This document shows positions 28,448 to 36,247 of a stretch of 64,000 bases of DNA, one piece after another. The notes under the pieces are model-generated. The model saw only the letters and a list, made by a program, of their open reading frames with translations. It had not been told where the DNA came from and did no database searches. A program made the translations under genes and the position numbers. The stretch spans positions 372,001 through 436,000 of the forward strand of contig NZ_CADIJQ010000004.1 of assembly GCF_902859595.1 (NCBI RefSeq), read 5' to 3'. How positions within the stretch are numbered: the stretch's first letter is position 1; each line of letters begins with the position of its first letter. The stretch comes from Achromobacter kerstersii (GTDB lineage Bacteria > Pseudomonadota > Gammaproteobacteria > Burkholderiales > Burkholderiaceae_B).

Positions 28448-29041
28448 GATGATTTCCTCCTGTGCAGTACGGTTGTTATTTGGGCGGGCCGAAGCGGATA
28501 CCGTTGGGGTTTGCGTGGGACGCAATGATCGGCTGCGGCTGCGAATGGGTTTGATCCAGGGCAATGATTTTTTGCTGCGCATGGCGCATATTGCCGAGTG
28601 CGAGCACTTTATCATCGGTTCTTGTGAGCGGTATCGATGGGAATTAAAAAATCCATCAACAAACAACAGGGTGTCGGAAATTCGCGACACCCGCACATCC
28701 CCGATGAGGTCTTCGCTGGCTGGCTTGCCGTGCGTCTTGTCCTGCGTCTTGTCATACGTCTTGTCCTGCTTCTTGCCGTGCGTCTTGCCGCGCGTCTTGC
28801 CATGCGCCTTGTCCTGCATCTCGCCGTGCGCCTTGCTTGGCAGGGATTGACGTTTGCCCCGCCGCGGCTCGTTCATCATGGGTTCAGAGTTGGGGGCATA
28901 TGCTTCACCCCCGTGAACCACCTGATCGCGGTGCATGCACAGAGATCAGGTGACTCACAGGGCGCATTCGCGCAGTATTCTGAGAACCGGCCCGGCATCG
29001 ATGCCAACCATCGGCCGCGGGCGATAAAGAAAGGAAAAGCC
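28448..29041. repeat. Intergenic region with a 12-bp minisatellite (28724-28838) between rtcB leader and cytochrome b561 gene
   Basis: This 594-bp region separates the divergent rtcB and cytochrome b561 genes. From 28724 to 28838 a 12-bp unit close to TTGTCCTGCGTC repeats about nine times. Because the unit is a multiple of three, both strands stay open: the minus strand would read Lys/His/Asp-rich DKTHGK repeats, the plus strand Leu/Val/Arg repeats. I see no ribosome binding site that would make either a convincing gene. Confidence 0.7.
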
Positions 29042-29593
29042 ATGTCCATCAAGAATTCCGACAAGCAGTATGCAGGCCTGGTCATTGCCATGCACTGGCT
29101 CATGCTCGTGGTTCTGGCGTTGGTCTACGCCTGTATGGAATTGCGCGGGCTGGCCACGAAAGGCAGCGATTTGTACAACAACATCAAAGCGCTGCATTTC
29201 TCGCTTGGGCTATGCGTGATCGGACTTGTCGTCCTGCGGCTCGCAATCCGAATGGCCGCAGGCAATGCGCCCGCTGTCCGTCCCCCTATGCCGCGATGGC
29301 AAGACATTCTTGCGCGGCTGATGCACTACGCACTGTATGCATTCATGATCGCCACCCCGATTTTGGGCTGGCTGACGCTCAGCGCAGCCGGCAAGCCGAT
29401 TCCGCTGTTTGGCCTGAACGTGCCCGCCTTGGTGGGCGCCGACAAAGCCCTGGCGGACCAGGTGAAGGAACTGCACGAAACGTTGGCGACGGTCGGCTAC
29501 TTCCTGGTGGGCTTGCATGCCGCCGCAGCGCTGCTGCATCACTATATTCTTCGCGACAACACGCTGGTTCGCATGCTGCCCGGACGGCGCTGA
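29042..29593 (+). CDS. Cytochrome b561 family protein
   Basis: ATG 29042 is chosen because AAAGGAAAAG precedes it and the conserved N-terminus (DKQYAGLVIAMHWLMLVV) starts there. It gives 183 residues with four membrane helices. Candidate haem ligands are His in AMHW, LHFSLGL, LMHYALYAF and VGLHAAAALLHHY. This matches the CybB group of di-haem b561 proteins, which move electrons between quinol and periplasmic acceptors such as superoxide. It is monocistronic by context, with the next start 107 bp downstream. Confidence 0.9.
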   Translation: MSIKNSDKQYAGLVIAMHWLMLVVLALVYACMELRGLATKGSDLYNNIKALHFSLGLCVIGLVVLRLAIRMAAGNAPAVRPPMPRWQDILARLMHYALYAFMIATPILGWLTLSAAGKPIPLFGLNVPALVGADKALADQVKELHETLATVGYFLVGLHAAAALLHHYILRDNTLVRMLPGRR

Positions 29594-29658
29594 CACGTCG
29601 CAAGGGGTAGTACGGATACCAGCATCACCAATGGTCTTGCTGCCGAACGGGGCCAATA

Positions 29659-29697
29659 GAACAATCCCTCTCGACTATTTACTTGAGAGGATTGTTC
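29659..29697 (+). promoter_or_regulatory. Inverted repeat covering the ribosome binding site of the racemase-like gene
   Basis: GAACAATCC-CTCTC (29659-29672) pairs with GAGAGGATTGTTC (29685-29697): 13 base pairs with a single bulged C and a 12-base loop. The right arm contains the only Shine-Dalgarno-like sequence (GAGAGG) and ends two bases before the ATG at 29700. It could hide the ribosome binding site in RNA, or serve as a DNA operator. Confidence 0.7.
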
Positions 29698-29699
29698 AA

Positions 29700-30341
29700 A
29701 TGCGAATCTCGTTCTTGCACACGATGGCAAGCAGCGTAGCGGTCTTCGGACACGAAGCTGAGCAAGCCGGCTGCCCCCCAGAACGTATGCGCCATACCGT
29801 GCGCGAAGATCTTCGGCAGGCCATGGCGCACCCGCCAGGCGCAGGCGGCGATGCACACACCCTGATCCACCAGACGCTGCAGGGCTTGGCGGCCGAGGCC
29901 GATGCAATCATCGTGACGTGTGCGACGCTGGGCCCCGCGATCGACACCCTGGAATCATCCACGGTTCCCATCATCCGGGCCGACACGGCCCTGGCGGAAG
30001 CGGCTTCGCGCGCAGGAAACAACATCGCCGTACTCTGTGCGGTCGAATCCACCGTGGCGCCGAATCAGGCGCTCTTCGGGCGCTACGCGGCCACGACCGG
30101 TGCTCGCGTGACCGTCAAACTGATCCACGGCGCCTGGGCGCTCTATCAGGAAGGCAATTATGCTGAGTGCATGGCGGCATGCGCTCAAGCCGCACGTGAC
30201 GCGCATGCTCAGGGCTTTGATGTCGTGGCCTATGCGCACCCCTGGATGGCAGGCGCCAGTGCATTGGTGGGAGAGGAATGCCGGCCGATACACGGCGCAC
30301 AGGCGGCGCTGCGCGCGGTCGGCATCCACTCGTCGTTCTGA
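29700..30341 (+). CDS. Asp/Glu/hydantoin racemase superfamily protein
   Basis: ATG 29700 follows GAGAGG and gives 213 residues. The first half holds the superfamily core, with AIIVTCATLGPA supplying the first catalytic Cys and VPIIRADTALAEAA after it. In the second half the position where racemases keep the second Cys (normally GCTH or a similar motif) reads VVAYAHPWM, so the second Cys seems absent. The protein may be a decarboxylase- or isomerase-like member or may have lost racemase activity. Substrate is unknown. An inverted repeat overlaps its ribosome binding site. Confidence 0.78.
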   Translation: MRISFLHTMASSVAVFGHEAEQAGCPPERMRHTVREDLRQAMAHPPGAGGDAHTLIHQTLQGLAAEADAIIVTCATLGPAIDTLESSTVPIIRADTALAEAASRAGNNIAVLCAVESTVAPNQALFGRYAATTGARVTVKLIHGAWALYQEGNYAECMAACAQAARDAHAQGFDVVAYAHPWMAGASALVGEECRPIHGAQAALRAVGIHSSF

Positions 30342-30396
30342 AGCGGATGCTCAACCCGCCCCGCCTCCCCTTGCGACGGCCACGCGGCAGGCGGGT

Positions 30397-31377
30397 TCAA
30401 TTCGTCAGAATGAGTTTGCCGAAGCTCTGGTTGGTTTCCATACGGCGATGCGCGTCTGCGGCTTGCGCCATCGGGAACGTGCTGTCGATGACCGGCGTAA
30501 GACGCCCAGCGCCCAAGTCGTCCAGCCAGCGGTCGCGAAAGCGAGCCACCATGGCGTGCTTCACCGATTGCGGACGCGACTTCATCACCGTCCCCATGAT
30601 CTGCAGATGACGGTATAGAACGGTCTGCAGATCAATCTCCGCGCCTGCTCCGCCTGCCAGCAGCCCGACCTGGACCAAGCGTCCGCCAAAATTCATCGAT
30701 CGGATATTGCGGGCGAAATTCGGCGCGCCAACGAAATCCACAATCACATCCACACCGGCGCCCGCGGTCTCACGCGTGACCACATCATGAAAGTCCTCTG
30801 ACCGGTAGTCGATCACCACGTCCGCGCCCAATGCGCGTAGCCGGGCAGCCTTCTCTGCGGTCGTCGATGCCAATACCTTGGCGCCCACCGCGTGCGCCAG
30901 TTGCACAGCGGCTGACCCCACACCGCCCGCCGCAGCGTGAATCAGAACGGCTTCGCCGGGCTGAAGCCGCCCAAGATGCATCAGCGCCTCGTGCGCGGTC
31001 ACAAAGACTTCTGGCACGGCGGCGGCGTGCACGTAGTCCAACCCCGCGGGAATCGGCATCGCCATGCGATAGTCGACGCGGGCATAGTCGGCGTACGCGC
31101 CGCCGCCGGTGATGGCCATCACGCGGTCACCGGCCTGATAGCCCTGCACCTCGGCGCCTGCCGCGACCACCTCGCCTGCGGCTTCCAGGCCCATCAGATG
31201 GGAATCACCAAAGTCCGGGCGGCCGTAATGGCCCGTGCGCAGCAGCAGATCCGCACGGTTCACGCCAGCCGCGTGAACCTTCACCAACAGATCATGCGGC
31301 CGCAGCACGGGATCGGGCGCATCCACGCAATGCAGCACATCAGCGGAACCGAAACTATCAAAATCAATGGCTTTCAT
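30397..31377 (-). CDS. Zinc-independent MDR-family NADPH:quinone oxidoreductase
   Basis: ATG 31377 (MKAIDFDSFGSADVLHC) fits the family N-terminus and gives 326 residues; ATG 31389 is also possible. GroES-like domain: VKVHAAGVNRADLLLRTGHY. Rossmann nucleotide-binding segment: VLIHAAAGGVGSAAVQLAHAVG, followed by ADVVIDYRSEDF. There are no structural zinc Cys clusters, as in QOR and PIG3-like enzymes. It would reduce quinones or enones with NADPH. It lies 62 bp downstream of the NRAMP gene on the same strand and may be its operon partner. Confidence 0.9.
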   Translation of the reverse strand: MKAIDFDSFGSADVLHCVDAPDPVLRPHDLLVKVHAAGVNRADLLLRTGHYGRPDFGDSHLMGLEAAGEVVAAGAEVQGYQAGDRVMAITGGGAYADYARVDYRMAMPIPAGLDYVHAAAVPEVFVTAHEALMHLGRLQPGEAVLIHAAAGGVGSAAVQLAHAVGAKVLASTTAEKAARLRALGADVVIDYRSEDFHDVVTRETAGAGVDVIVDFVGAPNFARNIRSMNFGGRLVQVGLLAGGAGAEIDLQTVLYRHLQIMGTVMKSRPQSVKHAMVARFRDRWLDDLGAGRLTPVIDSTFPMAQAADAHRRMETNQSFGKLILTN

Positions 31378-31439
31378 GGCCATCTCCATCAGGTTGTAGA
31401 GCGCCCCGGCGACCATCGCCAAGGCGGTATGAATAGCGG

Positions 31440-32837
31440 CTAGTGTCCGAACACGATACGCGCCGCATCCGCGACACTGCCGGGCAAACCCACAATATCG
31501 AACACAGTGATCGCCAACGCCGAGCACCAGCCCAGCACCAGCAAGCTCCACGGCGTGGGCCAGTTGCCCATCAGGCGGCGTGCGGTCACGAAATGCAGCA
31601 AGGGAAACATCGCGAACGGCAATTGCAGCGCCAATACGACTTGGCTCAGAATCAGCAGGTCGTTGACACTGCTGTCTCCGCGCAAACCGATAATGATGAC
31701 CGCAGGCACGATGGCCAGCGAACGTGTAATGAGCCGGCGCTTCCACGGGGTTAGCCGCCAGTGCGTGAAACCTTCCATCACGACCTGGCCAGCCAGGGTG
31801 CCCGTGATCGTGCTCGACTGCCCCGACGCCAGCAGCGCCACCGCAAAGATCAGGCTCGCCACCGCTGTGCCCAGCGCGGGCGTGAACGTCAGGTACGCAA
31901 GCTGGAGCCAGTCGGTGTCATCCCCCAGAACGAAGCGTCGGCCGTTCACGAGAATGTCGCTGCGGCCATGAAAGACCTTGGCCGCCAAGAGCAGGATCGC
32001 GGCGTTGACCAGGCACGCCATCGTCAGCGATGCCACCGTCGACACGGCGTTCAACCGCAACGCCACTTTGGCCGATGCCTTACCGCCGGCAGGGTCCGCT
32101 TCAGAACGCTGCACCAACGCCGAGTGCAAATACAGGTTGTGGGGCATCACCGTGGCGCCGATGATCGCGACCGCGATGCTCGCCATGCCCGCGCTGGCCA
32201 GCGAAGGGTGCACGAGCGCCGCGCCCATCTCATGCAAATTCAGGCTGGTGCCGGGAAGCACGAAGAGTTCGATAAAGAACGCACCTGCGATGGTGAGCAC
32301 CAACACAACGACCACGCGTTCAATGGCGCGCATTCCGCTTTTCTGCAGAATGAGCAAGAGGAGCACGTCGGCGGCGGTGAACATCACCGCCATCAGGATC
32401 GGCGTGCCGAACAAGAGATTGATGGCGACGGCGGAGCCGAGCACCTCGGCCAGGTCACACGCGCCAATCGCGATCTCGCAGAATATCCACAGCGGCATGC
32501 AGCACCATTTGGGATACCAGTCGCGACACGCCTGGGCCAGGTTCTTGCCGGTGACGATACCCAGACGCGCTGCCAGCAACTGCAGCACAATTGCCATCGC
32601 GCCGGCCAACGCCACCACCCACAGCAGCGCGTACCGGTACTGCGCGCCCGCCTGCAGGTCGGTCCCCCAGTTGCCCGGGTCCATATAGCCCACGCTCACC
32701 AGCAGCGCCGGGCCAAGAAACCTGCGTGATCGCTTGAGCGTGGCCACACCGCGCCCCACAAGATCCCGGCCACGCACGCCGGCCATGGCGGCCGCGCTGC
32801 CGCCTGGCGCCACATTCAGCTGTTCCTGTCCGGGCAC
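31440..32837 (-). CDS. mntH: NRAMP-family divalent metal (Mn2+/Fe2+) transporter
   Basis: The GTG start at 32837 has AGGAGA six bases upstream. The 465-residue protein has about eleven membrane helices. The TM1 metal-site motif DPGNWGTD is at 53-60, and the TM6 motif appears in AIIGATVMPHNLYLHSAL. Both motifs are intact, so proton-coupled Mn2+ (possibly Fe2+) uptake across the inner membrane is expected. The N-terminus is about 40 residues longer than minimal MntH. No metal riboswitch was recognised upstream. Confidence 0.92.
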   Translation of the reverse strand: MPGQEQLNVAPGGSAAAMAGVRGRDLVGRGVATLKRSRRFLGPALLVSVGYMDPGNWGTDLQAGAQYRYALLWVVALAGAMAIVLQLLAARLGIVTGKNLAQACRDWYPKWCCMPLWIFCEIAIGACDLAEVLGSAVAINLLFGTPILMAVMFTAADVLLLLILQKSGMRAIERVVVVLVLTIAGAFFIELFVLPGTSLNLHEMGAALVHPSLASAGMASIAVAIIGATVMPHNLYLHSALVQRSEADPAGGKASAKVALRLNAVSTVASLTMACLVNAAILLLAAKVFHGRSDILVNGRRFVLGDDTDWLQLAYLTFTPALGTAVASLIFAVALLASGQSSTITGTLAGQVVMEGFTHWRLTPWKRRLITRSLAIVPAVIIIGLRGDSSVNDLLILSQVVLALQLPFAMFPLLHFVTARRLMGNWPTPWSLLVLGWCSALAITVFDIVGLPGSVADAARIVFGH

Positions 32838-32918
32838 AGCAGTCTCCTGTTCATGCAGACAGCATCGGGCGGGCGCGGCGGCGCTACGCCCGCCACGCGT
32901 CCTGCCCCATCAGGTTGC

Positions 32919-33470
32919 TCAAGCCGCGCTCGCCGCCAACGCGCGACGTTCGATGCTGGCGGCAAACAGCGGCGTCTCGCGGCTGTTATGGTCGCCGCCG
33001 TCTCGCTGACGCGCGTCGGCGGCGTCCTGGAACGGCGTGCCATGCAGTTCGATGAAGTTCAGAAATTCCTGCGTCGGGTGCGCCACCACGCTATTGGTGT
33101 ATTCGCAGGTGTTGTCGTCAATTTTCTTCACGCTCAGCGTCCAGATCACTTGCACCCGCGTGCGGCCATTGGGGGTGAACGCGTCCGAGGTAGAGACCAT
33201 CTTGCACAGCGTAGGCGTTGCCACTTCGGCGACGTAATGTTGAACCATCAGGGTCTTGCCAATCATCTCGACATTGATCGACATACGCTTGCCATCATCG
33301 GTAGTCGTGGCGCCTGCCGAGATATGGTCAGGCGCGCAGCAGCGCTGATACTCGGCCTCGGGCAGGTTGAACAGCCAGTCGGCGATGTCGACCTTTTCGA
33401 TCGGAGCGTTGATGACTGCGCTGTAAGCGGAAGAAGACAGCTGCTTTTCAGTGATGATGATGTCGGACAT
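32919..33470 (-). CDS. Hypothetical protein, possibly SRPBCC-like
   Basis: The 183-residue protein starts at ATG 33470 with AGGAA eight bases upstream. It alternates short beta-like segments (SAYSAVINAPIEKVDIADWLF, then KRMSINVEMIGKTLMVQHY and RTRVQVIWTLSVKKIDDNTCEYTNSV). This recalls the START/SRPBCC ligand-binding fold, though I cannot name a family firmly. There is no signal peptide. It lies 81 bp upstream of the NRAMP gene on the same strand. Confidence 0.65.
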   Translation of the reverse strand: MSDIIITEKQLSSSAYSAVINAPIEKVDIADWLFNLPEAEYQRCCAPDHISAGATTTDDGKRMSINVEMIGKTLMVQHYVAEVATPTLCKMVSTSDAFTPNGRTRVQVIWTLSVKKIDDNTCEYTNSVVAHPTQEFLNFIELHGTPFQDAADARQRDGGDHNSRETPLFAASIERRALAASAA

Positions 33471-33667
33471 GATCAGATTTCCTGGTAGGCGATTAGGCCG
33501 CTGCTCAAGTGGCGGCTGATGAACTCATCAACACGCTCGCACCTGCTGCTGACGTCGTTGAATGAGGCCTCACTATCGGCCTGAATCAAGCCTTCAACCA
33601 GTTATCTCTTGGTATGCGGAACCGACCGGAAAGGTCATACCAAAGCGTAGTTTTCAGTCGCGAGTGG

Positions 33668-36247
33668 CTATGCCTCGTGCGTCTGCTGCGCGGCGGCAGC
33701 GGCGGCTTCGGCCAAAGGCGTCACACGCGGCACGACGGCTTCCAGGCTGCGCAAGTTCACCGCAAGCACAGACGCGCCCTTGCGCCGCGCCGCCAGCGTG
33801 GCGGGCAAAGCGACTGGCATACCGTAGTCATTGGACAGGCGCACGGCAAGTTCGATGAGCTTGCCGGCCTGGGCCGGTGGCTTGCCCTCGACATCGAACA
33901 TCTGCGGCAGCAGCGCCGCCAACGTCTGAAGCACTCGGCAGCCGGCGAGCGCGCTGATGGACGCGGCGTCGGCCAGGGTTTGCGCCAAACGTCCGGCCAA
34001 CGCGAAGCCCTGCGCCAGATGCGCCGCGATCTGTGCGGCGAACGGCGCGGGATCGAGCAAGCCGGAATCGGCCAGCCGCGCAATCGCCTCTGCCGCCTGG
34101 GCGCGATGCTCGGACATCTTCGCCGAAGCGGCCAGCGCCAAGGCCGAGTACACGGGCGCACCCGGTACCAGCCGGGACGCGCCCAACGCCGTCAGCAATG
34201 GCCCCAGGCCGCGCACATTGATCACCTGCACCGCCGCGCACAACATCGGATGAAAATGCGCGGCCAGCGTGTCGGGGTTGGACCGCAGCAGCCAGGCCGC
34301 CCATTGCACGACCTGGTCGTAGCCATCCTGCTCCCGCGCCTCTTGGGCGCGGAAGGTGAATTCGGCGGACACAGCGGTGACATCCAGGGCCGGCGAGGCA
34401 GAGGCGTCGGCCTCTCTGGCGGCGCCCGTCGCGATCCAGAACGGCTTGGGTCCCTCTCCCAACACGTCAAGGTCGCGCGAGAACGTGCCCTCGCCCGGCG
34501 CGGCAAGCACTCGCTCCCACACGAAACGCTGCCCCGAGACTGCCGCCGGCGGACTGAACGGCTTGCCCTGCGCCCGGCTCGACCGCAGGTCGTGAAAGGC
34601 GCCGGCCAGCAAGGCCAGCGGCGAATGGGTCGGCACGTATTGGTAGCCCCAGCGGGAAGTCCCCGTCTCCGTGATTTCCCAGTTGCCAGTCTCCACGTCG
34701 TATTCGCTACTGGTGAACGCGTGGTCCTGCAGTGCCACGCCAACGGGGTCCGGCTTGCCCGCGCTGACTGCCACGAAGCGGGCATAGCCCTTGAAACTGA
34801 CGTCATCCCTGCCCAGCAGCGCGGCGGCCAGAAGGCGTCGCGGCGAGGCATGGCGTTCATCCCACACCGACTCGATGATCTCGGCGCCGCGGCGTTGCAG
34901 CGCCTCGGGCATTGGCATTTGCGGACGGCCAGCCAAATAGTCGAAGAGGCGCGGCAACGCAGCGCCGTGCCCGGCGCCCTCGAACTGCGCCCCGATCAAC
35001 GCGTGCAATTCCTCGTCGTCGCCAATGGCGGGCGCTTGATCGGCAAGATCTGGTAGCGGCGCGCGGCGCGGCGCCGGCATCGTGATCACCCGGGTTCCGG
35101 CGTCATCCTTCAAGCGCGCGTCGCCGTTCGCATCGGCCGGCTGCGTCTCGCGGGACGGAACCACCAGCTTGCGCGCCAGCGCGGCGAGGTCCAACGGCAT
35201 GCCTTCCAGCGCCTCGCCGACAATCTCCGAGATGCGATCCCGCTGCTCGGCATCGGTCTTTAGCGCGGCAAGCAGCCCGAGCTGGGCCTTGACCAGTTTT
35301 TTCTCCGAACGGGTCAGCACGGCGGACCCGGCCTCGATCATGGCGTCTGCGTCCAACTGCCCCGCAGCACGCTTGAGCATGTCCTGGGCCAGGCCGACCG
35401 CCGTGCTGGGCGCCGTGCCGAGCACCGCGAAATACGTGTGCGGGCTGGCCGCGACTTCTTGCGCGGACGGATCGGCCAAACGGTGCATGCGCAGGTACCA
35501 GGCGATGGTCTTCGCCGAGAAATCTCGCAGCAGGGCCGCAAGCGACTCCGTGAGCAGGCGTTGCCGGAACGCCGGGCTGTCCTGGCAAAGCGCCAGAACA
35601 GCGGCGTCCCATGCGGGTCCGGTACGCTCGATGAGGAGGTAATCGGCACCCATGCCCTCGACGCGGAACAAGGCCCAGAACTCGCGCTCGATCCAATCGG
35701 GGTGCGCCTGCAGATGCGCGGCCATGAGCTTGCCATGGTCCTCGTCCAGTTGCCCGTCCCCGCCGATGGCGGTGACCTGTTGCACGAAACTCCGGAGATA
35801 GGCCACGGACAGGGGCGCGTCGCCGTCCAGCTGCACCAGCGCGTGGCATACCGGCCATACCAGATGCTCGCCCCACCAGTACTGCTCGGCCAACAGCTCG
35901 ATGAATGCGGCGCGCCACGGTGCGTCCCGACCGCTGCCCGCGGCGATGACGGCTGGCGCCATCGCGCCATGGAGTGCGCCATATTCACGCTTGCGCTGCA
36001 AATCCGCCGGCGCCAGTGTGTCCGCCACGAGCTTGGGCTTGCCCAGCGCGGCCAACACGAAGCACGCCCTGGGCGTCGGCCCCTCCGCGCTGAACAGGCG
36101 CGATGGCGGCAAGGCCTTGGCCAGCGCGGCGCGGTCTTCCTCGCTCGCGCCTGCCAGCGCGCGGGCAAAGGCGGCGATGTCTGTCGCGCTGCCGCTAGCG
36201 GCCTCGCGTAGCGCCGCGCGGCGTTCGGTCAGGCTCATCAGGGTCAT
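33668..36247 (-). CDS. Large uncharacterised protein paired with a SWIM zinc-finger protein (DUF6493-type)
   Basis: The ATG at 36247 overlaps the SWIM gene's stop as ATGA, giving 859 residues; earlier in-frame ATGs lie inside the SWIM gene. The protein is rich in Ala and Leu and reads as a long alpha-helical repeat array (for example LADSGLLDPAPFAAQIAAHLAQGF), with a more mixed middle part (RWGYQYVPTHSPLALLAGAFHDL). From memory such proteins are annotated DUF6493 and neighbour SWIM proteins in several phyla. Function is unknown. The overlap argues for a stoichiometric partnership with the SWIM protein. Confidence 0.75.
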   Translation of the reverse strand: MTLMSLTERRAALREAASGSATDIAAFARALAGASEEDRAALAKALPPSRLFSAEGPTPRACFVLAALGKPKLVADTLAPADLQRKREYGALHGAMAPAVIAAGSGRDAPWRAAFIELLAEQYWWGEHLVWPVCHALVQLDGDAPLSVAYLRSFVQQVTAIGGDGQLDEDHGKLMAAHLQAHPDWIEREFWALFRVEGMGADYLLIERTGPAWDAAVLALCQDSPAFRQRLLTESLAALLRDFSAKTIAWYLRMHRLADPSAQEVAASPHTYFAVLGTAPSTAVGLAQDMLKRAAGQLDADAMIEAGSAVLTRSEKKLVKAQLGLLAALKTDAEQRDRISEIVGEALEGMPLDLAALARKLVVPSRETQPADANGDARLKDDAGTRVITMPAPRRAPLPDLADQAPAIGDDEELHALIGAQFEGAGHGAALPRLFDYLAGRPQMPMPEALQRRGAEIIESVWDERHASPRRLLAAALLGRDDVSFKGYARFVAVSAGKPDPVGVALQDHAFTSSEYDVETGNWEITETGTSRWGYQYVPTHSPLALLAGAFHDLRSSRAQGKPFSPPAAVSGQRFVWERVLAAPGEGTFSRDLDVLGEGPKPFWIATGAAREADASASPALDVTAVSAEFTFRAQEAREQDGYDQVVQWAAWLLRSNPDTLAAHFHPMLCAAVQVINVRGLGPLLTALGASRLVPGAPVYSALALAASAKMSEHRAQAAEAIARLADSGLLDPAPFAAQIAAHLAQGFALAGRLAQTLADAASISALAGCRVLQTLAALLPQMFDVEGKPPAQAGKLIELAVRLSNDYGMPVALPATLAARRKGASVLAVNLRSLEAVVPRVTPLAEAAAAAAQQTHEA

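Noticed and set aside
23185-28838. CRISPR-like appearance of the three short-unit arrays
   Set aside because: Units of 12-13 bp are directly abutting with no unique spacers, and no cas genes are present. They are minisatellites.
28448-28936. 175-codon minus-strand frame containing the Lys-rich repeat and ending with the 12-codon ORF
   Set aside because: Its N-terminal part is a minisatellite and no ribosome binding site precedes its start codons. The AGGAGG site serves only the last 12 codons.
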